Shown in pieces: positions 35,201-47,300 of a DNA stretch of 64,000 bases. The notes below the pieces were generated by a model. It had not been told where the DNA came from, searched no databases, and saw only the letters and a list, made by a program, of their open reading frames with translations. Each line of letters begins with the position of its first letter. The first letter of the stretch is position 1. Source of the stretch: Cryptomeria japonica (Eukaryota; Streptophyta; Pinopsida; Cupressales; Cupressaceae); assembly GCF_030272615.1 (NCBI RefSeq), contig NW_026728920.1:357501-421500 (forward strand), given 5' to 3'. The translations under genes and the position numbers were made by a program.

Positions 35201-38153
35201 TCAGAGCGTTTGGTGGGGTTTCTCGCATTGGCTCTTCCCAGGCCCGGTTGTTGGGTGCGCTCCCACCCTGGCGCGCGCGAAGTTGGAAGTTGGGTTAATT
35301 GCCCGGGCGCGCACCTTCGCCAGGGTGGGCACCTTGGTGCGCACACCTTGGCTGGGCTGCGCACCAGGGCGGGCTCAAGATGGCACCAGCATTCCCTTTT
35401 TCTCACTATCTTTCAAAACGGAAATTTTAAAATCTCGTTTTTTTTTGCCTTTTATGGAAATTAGTGAAGGCATCGCATCAAAGGTGCGCACCTCGCTGCC
35501 CACCTTGGTGTGCTCCGAGGTGCCCACCACGGTGCGCTCCGAGGTGCCCACCACGGTGCGCAACGCCGGTGCGAACCCGGGAGCGCCCCGATGTGTGCTC
35601 CAAGGTGCGGCGTGCACGAAGCCGGACCCCGGTTTGCCCCGGGTGCGCACCTCGCGTGCACCTTGGTGCGCACACCTTGGCTGGGTTGCGCGGCCTGGTG
35701 GGCACCATGGTGCGCACCAAGGAGCGCTCCGAAGTGTGCTCCAAGGTGCGGCGTGCACGAAGTCCTAGCCCGGTTTGCCCCGGGTGCGCACCTTCGCCGC
35801 GGTGGGCACCATGGCGTGCACGAAGTCGGAGCCCGGTTTGCCCCGGGTGCGCACCTCGCGTGCACCTTCGCCGGGGTGGGCACCTCGGCTGGGTTGCGCG
35901 CCCTGGTGCGCACCAAGGAGCGCTCCGAAGTGTGCTCCAAGGTGCGGCGTGCACGAAGTCGGAGCCCGGTTTGCCCCGGGTGCGCACCTTCGCCGCGGTG
36001 GGCACCCTGGTGCGCACCATGGCGTGCACGAAGTCGGAGCCCGGTTTGCCCCGGGTGCGCACCTCGCGTGCACCTTCGGCGGGGTTGCGCGCCCTGGTGC
36101 GCACCAAGGAGCGCTCCGAAGTGTGCTCCAAGGTGCGGCGTGCACGAAGTCGGAGCCCGGTTTGCCCCGGGTGCGCACCTCGCGTGCACCTTCGGCGGGG
36201 TTGCGCGCCCTGGTGGGCACCATGGTGCGCACCAAGGAGCGCTCCGAAGTGTGCTCCAAGGTGCGGCGTGCACGAAGTCGGAGCCCGGTTTGCCCCGGGT
36301 GCGCACCTCGCGTGCACCTTCGCCGCGGTGGGCACCATGGCGTGCACGAAGTCGGAGCCCGGTTTGCCCCGGGTGCGCACCTCGCGTGCACCTTCGCCGG
36401 GGTGGGCACCTCGGCTGGGTTGCGCGCCCTGGTGCGCACCAAGGAGCGCTCCGAAGTGTGCTCCAAGGTGCGGCGTGCACGAAGTCGGAGCCCGGTTTGC
36501 CCCGGGTGCGCACCTCGCGTGCACCTTCGCCGCGGTGGGCACCATGGCGTGCACGAAGTCGGAGCCCGGTTTGCCCCGGGTGCGCACCCCGCGTGCACCT
36601 TCGCCGGGGTGGGCACCTCGGCTGGGTTGCGCGCCCTGGTGCGCACCAAGGAGCGCTCCGAAGTGTGCTCCAAGGTGCGGCGTGCACGAAGTCGGAGCCC
36701 GGTTTGCCCCGGGTGCGCACCTCGCGTGCACCTTCGCCGCGGTGGGCACCTTGGCTGGGTTGGGCACCATTGAGCGCTCCGAAGTGTGCTCCAAGGTGCG
36801 CACCATGGCCCTCCAAGGTGCGCAGCATGGCGTGCACGAAGTCGGAGCCCGGTTTGCCCCGGGTGCGCACCTCGCGTGCACCTTCGCCAGGGTGGGCACC
36901 TCGGTGCGCACACCTTCTCAATGTTTTCTTGCCTTTTCTGGAAATTGGTGAAGGCAGCGCATCAAAGGTGCGCACCTCGGTGTGCTCCGAGGTGCGAACC
37001 CGAGAGCGCTCCGAGGTGCCCACGAAGTCGAAAGTCGGGTTAATTGCATTGTTTTCCCCGGGTGCGCTCCGAGGTGCGCAACATCGGTGCGCACCAAGGA
37101 GGGCTCCGAAGTGTGCTCCAAGGTGCGCACGATTCGGAGCTCGGTTTGCCCGGGGTGCGCACACCTTGGCTGGGTTGCGCACCCTTTGTGCGCTCCAAGG
37201 TGCGCACGAAGTCGGAGCTCGGTTTGCCCCGGGTGCGCACCTTCGCCAGGGTGCGCACCTTGATGCGCACGCCTTGGCTGGGCTGCGCACCTTGGTGGGC
37301 GCCATGGTGCGCACCTTTCGTGCGCTCCAAGGTGCGCACGAAGTCGGAGCTCGGTTTGCCCCGGGTGCGCACCTTGGTGGGCGCCATGGTGCACTCCGAG
37401 GTGCCCAAGATTGGTGCGCACCAAGGAGCGCTCCGAAGTGCGCTCCAAGGTGCGCAGGTGCGCGCGAAGTCGAAAGTTGGGTTAATTGTCCGGTTTGCCT
37501 CGGGTGCGCACCTTGCGTGCACCTTCGCCAGGGTGGGCGCCTTGGTGCGCACACCTTGGCTGGGCTGCGCACCCGGGCGCGCACACCTTGGCACCCGCGT
37601 TTCCTTCATTTTAAATTTTTTTTTTTTACAATCTCTCAAGTGGGAAATTCTATAATCTCAACTTTTTTTGCCTTTTCAGGAAACTTTTGAATGGAGCGCA
37701 TCATTGGTGCGCTCCGAAGTGTGCTCCAAGGTGCGCACCTCTGGTGTGCTCCAAAGCTCTCTCCAGCTGCGTGCACCTGCCCCGGCCGCGCACCCGGCCC
37801 CGCCCAGCTTCGCTCACCTGTCCCGGGCGTCTGGTGCGGAACCTTAGAGTAAGAAACATCACCGTGCACCTTGGCCAACGTGCGCGACTCGACCGAGCGC
37901 GCACTGGCCGAGGTGCACACCGATTTCACCTGGGTGCGCGCGCAGCACCTCGGGCGCACCGGGGTGCGCGCACAACGCCCGGGTTGCACCGTGGCCTGTG
38001 TGCTCGGGGCGCCTCGGGTGCGCGCTCGGTGTCGCCCCCGCGCGCGCGGTAGTGCGGGCAGCGCACCCCGGCCCGGCCCGGCCCCGACGAGAACGCAAAC
38101 GGGCAAAAGGTTTATTCAAATAGCATTGCGACGCTCGGCGAAAAACTAAAAAA

Positions 38154-38271
38154 GGGTGCAACACCGGGACTTCCCGGGAGGTCACCCATCCCAGTACTAC
38201 TCCGGCCCAAGCGCGCTTAACTGCGGAGTTCTGATGGGATCCGTTGCACTAACGCTGGTATGATCGCACCC
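38154..38271 (-). rRNA. 5S ribosomal RNA, array copy 7 (C28A variant)
   Basis: The only 5S copy with a changed gene body. At 38244 the plus strand has T instead of G, which makes gene position 28 A instead of C in the GTGCACCGG stretch. This is near helix II/loop B, so it could weaken pairing. The 3' flank also has a C-to-T change at 38135. Box A, box C, the -1 base and the T6 stop are intact, so the gene may still be transcribed. It may be a minor variant or an early pseudogene. Confidence 0.96.
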
Positions 38272-41200
38272 GTTATGAGCTTGTCGCAGTGTGTACTTAG
38301 CAAACCGCGACCCACGTGCGAATCCACCCCGGCCACCCACCCCCGTCGAGGTGCACACCCTCCCTCGCGAAGTGCGCCCCGTTCGCCAAGTGTGAGCCCT
38401 GCCCGGGTGCGCGCACCTTGCTAGGGCGTCGGGTGTGCACCCGGCCCGGCCTACGTGCGTGCACCTGGACGGGGCGTCGTGTGCGTGCAGTGTCCCGTCT
38501 GCAACGCGGTGCCCACACACCACCTCGGGCGCAACGACCTGCGCTCACATGTGGGCCGAGTGCACCTTGGTGCATGTTCGGGGCGCCTCGGGTGCACGCT
38601 CGATCTTGCCCCGGTGCACCAAGGCGCTCGGTTTGCCCCGGGTGCGCACTTGGTGCAAGGTGGGCACCCAAAATAGGGATCAAGCACCAAAACACAAGTT
38701 TCGGGATGCAAAATGGGACCCAAGGACCACAAATGCGTTCCAAGACCCATGATGGGTCCACGAGAACAAAAATGTGTTCCGAGACTTAATAAACAAATAT
38801 TGGGTTTTAGGAGAAGAAACATGCTCTGATGCCCAAAACGAGAATCGACCCCGAAAAGGCCACAGGCCAAAAGTGGGATGCGAGACAAAAAAAAATGGGA
38901 CCCGAGGACCAAAATTGGGTTCCCAGGTCGAAGACAGGGCAACCGGACAAGAAACGACCTCTAAGGCTCGAAATGAGTCCCGACGACTAAAACTTGACAA
39001 GAAGCACCCATCAGGCACCCAACTCGACACCCATGGGATGCCGACCCACCCGGGCTTCCACCTAGCACACCTTGGCACCCACCCACCCTCGCACCCAACC
39101 TCGCACCCAACTTAGCACCTTTGAACCCACATTGGCACTCACCCTGACCCTGGCACCTTGGAACCCACATTGGCACTCACCTTGACCCTGGCACCCACCT
39201 TTGCACTCACCTTGGGACCCACCCTGGCTCCCACCTCGGCACCCACCCAGACACCCACCTTGGTTCCTTGGCACCCACCTTGGATCCTTGGCACCCACCC
39301 CGACACCCACCTTGGCACGCAACTTGGCTACTTGCCACCCACCTTGGCTCCTTGACGCCCACCCCGACAACCACCCCGTGACCTACCCTGGCTAGGGTTG
39401 GTGCACACCCACCCTGGTGCCCACCTTGGCACCCACCCCATGACCCACCTTGGCACGCACCTTAGTACCCACCCCGTTACCCACCCTAGGACCCACCCCG
39501 TGACCCACCTTGGCCAGGGTGGGTGCCTTGGTGCGCACAACTTGCCTGGGCTGCACACCAGGGCGGGCTCAAGATGGCACCCGCGTTCCGTTTTTTTCAC
39601 TATCTTTCAAAACGGAAATTTTAAAATCTCGTTTTTTTTTTTTTTTTGCCTTTTCTGGAAATTAGTGAAGGCAGCGCATCAAAGGTGCGCAATGCTGGTG
39701 CGAACCCGGGAGCGCTCCGATGTGTGCTCCAAGGTGCGGCGTGCACGAAGTCCGAGCCCGGCTTGCCCCGGGTGCGCACCTCGCGTGCACCTTCGCCGGG
39801 GTGAGCACCTTGGCTGGGTTGCGCGCCCTGGTGCGCACCAAGGAGCGCTCTGAAGTGTGCTCCAAGGTGCGGCGTGCACGAAGTCGGAGCTCGGTTTGCC
39901 CCGGGTGTGCACCTCGGGTGCGCACCTCGCGTGCACCTTCGCTGCGGTGGGCACCTTGGCTGGGTTGCGCGCCTTGGTGGGCACCATGCAGTGCACGAAG
40001 TCGGAGCCCGGTTTGCCCCGGGCGCGCACCTCCGCCAGGGTGGGCACCTTGGTGCGCACAACTTGCCTGGGCTGCGCACCAGGAAGGGCTCAAGATGGCA
40101 CCCGCGTTCCGTTTTTTTCACTATCTTTCAGAACGGAAATTTTAAAATATCGTTTTTTTTTGCCTTTTCTGGAAATTAGTGAAGGCAGCGCATCAAAGGT
40201 GCGCAACGCTGGTGCGAACCTGGGAGCGCTCCGATGTGTGCTCCAAGGTGCGGCGTGCACGAAGTCGGAGCCCGGTTTGCCCCGGGTGCGCCCTGGTGGG
40301 CACCATGGTGCGCACCAAGGAGCGCTCCGAAGTGTGCTCCAAGGTGCGGCCTGCACGAAGTCGGAGCCCGGTTTGCCCCGGGCGTGCACCGCGGGTGGGC
40401 ACCTTGGTGCGCATGCCTTGCCTGGGCTGCGCACCAGGGCGGGCTCAAGATGGCACCCGCGTTCCGTTTTTTTCACTATCTTTCAAAACGGAAATTTTAA
40501 AATCTCATTTTTTTTTGCCTTTTCTGGAAATTAGTGAAGGCAGCGCATCAAAGGTGCGCACCTCGCTGCCCACCACGGTGCGCAACGCCGGTGGGCACCC
40601 GGGAGTGCTTCGAAGTGTGCTCCAAGGTGCTGCGTGCACGTTGTCGGAGCCCGGTTTGCCCCGGGTGCGCACCTCGCGTGCACCTTCGTCGGGGTGGGCA
40701 CCTTGGCTGGGTTTGCCCCGGCTGCGCTCCGAAGCGGGGTTATTGGAGCGCCGCCTCTTTTTTTGTCGGAGCGTTTGGTGGGGTTTCTCGCATTGGCTCT
40801 TCCCAAGCCCGGTTGCCACCCTGGCGCGCACGAAGTCGGAAGTAGGGTTAATTGCCCGGGTGCGCACCTTTGCCAGGGTGGGCACCTTACCTGGGCTGTG
40901 CACCAGGGCGGGCTCAAGATGGCACCCGCGTTCCGTTTTTTTCACTATCTTTCAAAACGGAAATTTTAAAATCTCCTCTTTTTTTTGCCTTTTCTGGAAA
41001 TTAGTGAAGGCAGCGCATCAAAGGTGCGCACCTCGCTGCCCACCTTGGTGTGCTCTGAGGTGCGCACCCGGGAGCGCTACGAAGTGTGCTCCAAGGTGCG
41101 GCGTGCACGTTGTCGGAGCCCGGTTTGCCCCGGGTGCGCACCTCGCCTGCACCTTGGCCGGGGTGGGCACCCTGGCTGGGTTTGCCCAGGGTGCGCTCCG

Positions 41201-44187
41201 AAGCGGGGTTACTGGAGCGCCCCCTCTTTTTTTGTCAGAGCGTTTGGTGGGGTTTCTCGCATTGGCTCTTCCCAGGCCCGGTTGTTGGGTGCGCTCCCAC
41301 CCTGGCGCGCGCGAAGTTGGAAGTTGGGTTAATTGCCCGGGCGCGCACCTTCGCCAGGGTGGGCACCTTGGTGCGCACACCTTGGCTGGGCTGCGCACCA
41401 GGGCGGGCTCAAGATGGCACCAGCATTCCCTTTTTCTCACTATCTTTCAAAACGGAAATTTTAAAATCTCGTTTTTTTTTGCCTTTTATGGAAATTAGTG
41501 AAGGCATCGCATCAAAGGTGCGCACCTCGCTGCCCACCTTGGTGTGCTCCGAGGTGCCCACCACGGTGCGCTCCGAGGTGCCCACCACGGTGCGCAACGC
41601 CGGTGCGAACCCGGGAGCGCCCCGATGTGTGCTCCAAGGTGCGGCGTGCACGAAGCCGGACCCCGGTTTGCCCCGGGTGCGCACCTCGCGTGCACCTTGG
41701 TGCGCACACCTTGGCTGGGTTGCGCGGCCTGGTGGGCACCATGGTGCGCACCAAGGAGCGCTCCGAAGTGTGCTCCAAGGTGCGGCGTGCACGAAGTCCT
41801 AGCCCGGTTTGCCCCGGGTGCGCACCTTCGCCGCGGTGGGCACCATGGCGTGCACGAAGTCGGAGCCCGGTTTGCCCCGGGTGCGCACCTCGCGTGCACC
41901 TTCGCCGGGGTGGGCACCTCGGCTGGGTTGCGCGCCCTGGTGCGCACCAAGGAGCGCTCCGAAGTGTGCTCCAAGGTGCGGCGTGCACGAAGTCGGAGCC
42001 CGGTTTGCCCCGGGTGCGCACCTTCGCCGCGGTGGGCACCCTGGTGCGCACCATGGCGTGCACGAAGTCGGAGCCCGGTTTGCCCCGGGTGCGCACCTCG
42101 CGTGCACCTTCGGCGGGGTTGCGCGCCCTGGTGCGCACCAAGGAGCGCTCCGAAGTGTGCTCCAAGGTGCGGCGTGCACGAAGTCGGAGCCCGGTTTGCC
42201 CCGGGTGCGCACCTCGCGTGCACCTTCGGCGGGGTTGCGCGCCCTGGTGGGCACCATGGTGCGCACCAAGGAGCGCTCCGAAGTGTGCTCCAAGGTGCGG
42301 CGTGCACGAAGTCGGAGCCCGGTTTGCCCCGGGTGCGCACCTCGCGTGCACCTTCGCCGCGGTGGGCACCATGGCGTGCACGAAGTCGGAGCCCGGTTTG
42401 CCCCGGGTGCGCACCTCGCGTGCACCTTCGCCGGGGTGGGCACCTCGGCTGGGTTGCGCGCCCTGGTGCGCACCAAGGAGCGCTCCGAAGTGTGCTCCAA
42501 GGTGCGGCGTGCACGAAGTCGGAGCCCGGTTTGCCCCGGGTGCGCACCTCGCGTGCACCTTCGCCGCGGTGGGCACCATGGCGTGCACGAAGTCGGAGCC
42601 CGGTTTGCCCCGGGTGCGCACCCCGCGTGCACCTTCGCCGGGGTGGGCACCTCGGCTGGGTTGCGCGCCCTGGTGCGCACCAAGGAGCGCTCCGAAGTGT
42701 GCTCCAAGGTGCGGCGTGCACGAAGTCGGAGCCCGGTTTGCCCCGGGTGCGCACCTCGCGTGCACCTTCGCCGCGGTGGGCACCTTGGCTGGGTTGGGCA
42801 CCATTGAGCGCTCCGAAGTGTGCTCCAAGGTGCGCACCATGGCCCTCCAAGGTGCGCAGCATGGCGTGCACGAAGTCGGAGCCCGGTTTGCCCCGGGTGC
42901 GCACCTCGCGTGCACCTTCGCCAGGGTGGGCACCTCGGTGCGCACACCTTCTCAATGTTTTCTTGCCTTTTCTGGAAATTGGTGAAGGCAGCGCATCAAA
43001 GGTGCGCACCTCGGTGTGCTCCGAGGTGCGAACCCGAGAGCGCTCCGAGGTGCCCACGAAGTCGAAAGTCGGGTTAATTGCATTGTTTTCCCCGGGTGCG
43101 CTCCGAGGTGCGCAACATCGGTGCGCACCAAGGAGGGCTCCGAAGTGTGCTCCAAGGTGCGCACGATTCGGAGCTCGGTTTGCCCGGGGTGCGCACACCT
43201 TGGCTGGGTTGCGCACCCTTTGTGCGCTCCAAGGTGCGCACGAAGTCGGAGCTCGGTTTGCCCCGGGTGCGCACCTTCGCCAGGGTGCGCACCTTGATGC
43301 GCACGCCTTGGCTGGGCTGCGCACCTTGGTGGGCGCCATGGTGCGCACCTTTCGTGCGCTCCAAGGTGCGCACGAAGTCGGAGCTCGGTTTGCCCCGGGT
43401 GCGCACCTTGGTGGGCGCCATGGTGCACTCCGAGGTGCCCAAGATTGGTGCGCACCAAGGAGCGCTCCGAAGTGCGCTCCAAGGTGCGCAGGTGCGCGCG
43501 AAGTCGAAAGTTGGGTTAATTGTCCGGTTTGCCTCGGGTGCGCACCTTGCGTGCACCTTCGCCAGGGTGGGCGCCTTGGTGCGCACACCTTGGCTGGGCT
43601 GCGCACCCGGGCGCGCACACCTTGGCACCCGCGTTTCCTTCATTTTAAATTTTTTTTTTTTACAATCTCTCAAGTGGGAAATTCTATAATCTCAACTTTT
43701 TTTGCCTTTTCAGGAAACTTTTGAATGGAGCGCATCATTGGTGCGCTCCGAAGTGTGCTCCAAGGTGCGCACCTCTGGTGTGCTCCAAAGCTCTCTCCAG
43801 CTGCGTGCACCTGCCCCGGCCGCGCACCCGGCCCCGCCCAGCTTCGCTCACCTGTCCCGGGCGTCTGGTGCGGAACCTTAGAGTAAGAAACATCACCGTG
43901 CACCTTGGCCAACGTGCGCGACTCGACCGAGCGCGCACTGGCCGAGGTGCACACCGATTTCACCTGGGTGCGCGCGCAGCACCTCGGGCGCACCGGGGTG
44001 CGCGCACAACGCCCGGGTTGCACCGTGGCCTGTGTGCTCGGGGCGCCTCGGGTGCGCGCTCGGTGTCGCCCCCGCGCGCGCGGTAGTGCGGGCAGCGCAC
44101 CCCGGCCCGGCCCGGCCCCGACGAGAACGCAAACGGGCAAAAGGTTTATTCAAATAGCATTGCGACGCCCGGCGAAAAACTAAAAAA

Positions 44188-44305
44188 GGGTGCAACACCG
44201 GGACTTCCCGGGAGGTCACCCATCCCAGTACTACTCCGGCCCAAGCGCGCTTAACTGCGGAGTTCTGATGGGATCCGGTGCACTAACGCTGGTATGATCG
44301 CACCC
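44188..44305 (-). rRNA. 5S ribosomal RNA, array copy 8
   Basis: Identical to the array consensus over 118 nt, with the T6 stop. The C28A change of the neighbouring copy 7 is absent, so that variant has not spread to this side. Confidence 0.98.
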
Positions 44306-47300
44306 GTTATGAGCTTGTCGCAGTGTGTACTTAGCAAACCGCGACCCACGTGCGAATCCACCCCGGCCACCCACCCCCGTCGAGGTGCACACCCTCCCTC
44401 GCGAAGTGCGCCCCGTTCGCCAAGTGTGAGCCCTGCCCGGGTGCGCGCACCTTGCTAGGGCGTCGGGTGTGCACCCGGCCCGGCCTACGTGCGTGCACCT
44501 GGACGGGGCGTCGTGTGCGTGCAGTGTCCCGTCTGCAACGCGGTGCCCACACACCACCTCGGGCGCAACGACCTGCGCTCACATGTGGGCCGAGTGCACC
44601 TTGGTGCATGTTCGGGGCGCCTCGGGTGCACGCTCGATCTTGCCCCGGTGCACCAAGGCGCTCGGTTTGCCCCGGGTGCGCACTTGGTGCAAGGTGGGCA
44701 CCCAAAATAGGGATCAAGCACCAAAACACAAGTTTCGGGATGCAAAATGGGACCCAAGGACCACAAATGCGTTCCAAGACCCATGATGGGTCCACGAGAA
44801 CAAAAATGTGTTCCGAGACTTAATAAACAAATATTGGGTTTTAGGAGAAGAAACATGCTCTGATGCCCAAAACGAGAATCGACCCCGAAAAGGCCACAGG
44901 CCAAAAGTGGGATGCGAGACAAAAAAAAATGGGACCCGAGGACCAAAATTGGGTTCCCAGGTCGAAGACAGGGCAACCGGACAAGAAACGACCTCTAAGG
45001 CTCGAAATGAGTCCCGACGACTAAAACTTGACAAGAAGCACCCATCAGGCACCCAACTCGACACCCATGGGATGCCGACCCACCCGGGCTTCCACCTAGC
45101 ACACCTTGGCACCCACCCACCCTCGCACCCAACCTCGCACCCAACTTAGCACCTTTGAACCCACATTGGCACTCACCCTGACCCTGGCACCTTGGAACCC
45201 ACATTGGCACTCACCTTGACCCTGGCACCCACCTTTGCACTCACCTTGGGACCCACCCTGGCTCCCACCTCGGCACCCACCCAGACACCCACCTTGGTTC
45301 CTTGGCACCCACCTTGGATCCTTGGCACCCACCCCGACACCCACCTTGGCACGCAACTTGGCTACTTGCCACCCACCTTGGCTCCTTGACGCCCACCCCG
45401 ACAACCACCCCGTGACCTACCCTGGCTAGGGTTGGTGCACACCCACCCTGGTGCCCACCTTGGCACCCACCCCATGACCCACCTTGGCACGCACCTTAGT
45501 ACCCACCCCGTTACCCACCCTAGGACCCACCCCGTGACCCACCTTGGCCAGGGTGGGTGCCTTGGTGCGCACAACTTGCCTGGGCTGCACACCAGGGCGG
45601 GCTCAAGATGGCACCCGCGTTCCGTTTTTTTCACTATCTTTCAAAACGGAAATTTTAAAATCTCGTTTTTTTTTTTTTTTTGCCTTTTCTGGAAATTAGT
45701 GAAGGCAGCGCATCAAAGGTGCGCAATGCTGGTGCGAACCCGGGAGCGCTCCGATGTGTGCTCCAAGGTGCGGCGTGCACGAAGTCCGAGCCCGGCTTGC
45801 CCCGGGTGTGCACCTCGCGTGCACCTTCGCCGGGGTGAGCACCTTGGCTGGGTTGCGCGCCCTGGTGCGCACCAAGGAGCGCTCTGAAGTGTGCTCCAAG
45901 GTGCGGCGTGCACGAAGTCGGAGCTCGGTTTGCCCCGGGTGTGCACCTCGGGTGCGCACCTCGCGTGCACCTTCGCTGCGGTGGGCACCTTGGCTGGGTT
46001 GCGCGCCTTGGTGGGCACCATGCAGTGCACGAAGTCGGAGCCCGGTTTGCCCCGGGCGCGCACCTCCGCCAGGGTGGGCACCTTGGTGCGCACAACTTGC
46101 CTGGGCTGCGCACCAGGAAGGGCTCAAGATGGCACCCGCGTTCCGTTTTTTTCACTATCTTTCAGAACGGAAATTTTAAAATATCGTTTTTTTTTGCCTT
46201 TTCTGGAAATTAGTGAAGGCAGCGCATCAAAGGTGCGCAACGCTGGTGCGAACCTGGGAGCGCTCCGATGTGTGCTCCAAGGTGCGGCGTGCACGAAGTC
46301 GGAGCCCGGTTTGCCCCGGGTGCGCCCTGGTGGGCACCATGGTGCGCACCAAGGAGCGCTCCGAAGTGTGCTCCAAGGTGCGGCCTGCACGAAGTCGGAG
46401 CCCGGTTTGCCCCGGGTGTGCACCGCGGGTGGGCACCTTGGTGCGCATGCCTTGCCTGGGCTGCGCACCAGGGCGGGCTCAAGATGGCACCCGCGTTCCG
46501 TTTTTTTCACTATCTTTCAAAACGGAAATTTTAAAATCTCATTTTTTTTTGCCTTTTCTGGAAATTAGTGAAGGCAGCGCATCAAAGGTGCGCACCTCGC
46601 TGCCCACCACGGTGCGCAACGCCGGTGGGCACCCGGGAGTGCTTCGAAGTGTGCTCCAAGGTGCTGCGTGCACGTTGTCGGAGCCCGGTTTGCCCCGGGT
46701 GCGCACCTCGCGTGCACCTTCGTCGGGGTGGGCACCTTGGCTGGGTTTGCCCCGGCTGCGCTCCGAAGCGGGGTTATTGGAGCGCCGCCTCTTTTTTTGT
46801 CGGAGCGTTTGGTGGGGTTTCTCGCATTGGCTCTTCCCAGGCCCGGTTGCCACCCTGGCGCGCACGAAGTCGGAAGTAGGGTTAATTGCCCGGGTGCGCA
46901 CCTTTGCCAGGGTGGGCACCTTACCTGGGCTGTGCACCAGGGCGGGCTCAAGATGGCACCCGCGTTCCGTTTTTTTCACTATCTTTCAAAACGGAAATTT
47001 TAAAATCTCCTCTTTTTTTTGCCTTTTCTGGAAATTAGTGAAGGCAGCGCATCAAAGGTGCGCACCTCGCTGCCCACCTTGGTGTGCTCTGAGGTGCGCA
47101 CCCGGGAGCGCTACGAAGTGTGCTCCAAGGTGCGGCGTGCACGTTGTCGGAGCCCGGTTTGCCCCGGGTGCGCACCTCGCCTGCACCTTGGCCGGGGTGG
47201 GCACCCTGGCTGGGTTTGCCCAGGGTGCGCTCCGAAGCGGGGTTACTGGAGCGCCCCCTCTTTTTTTGTCAGAGCGTTTGGTGGGGTTTCTCGCATTGGC

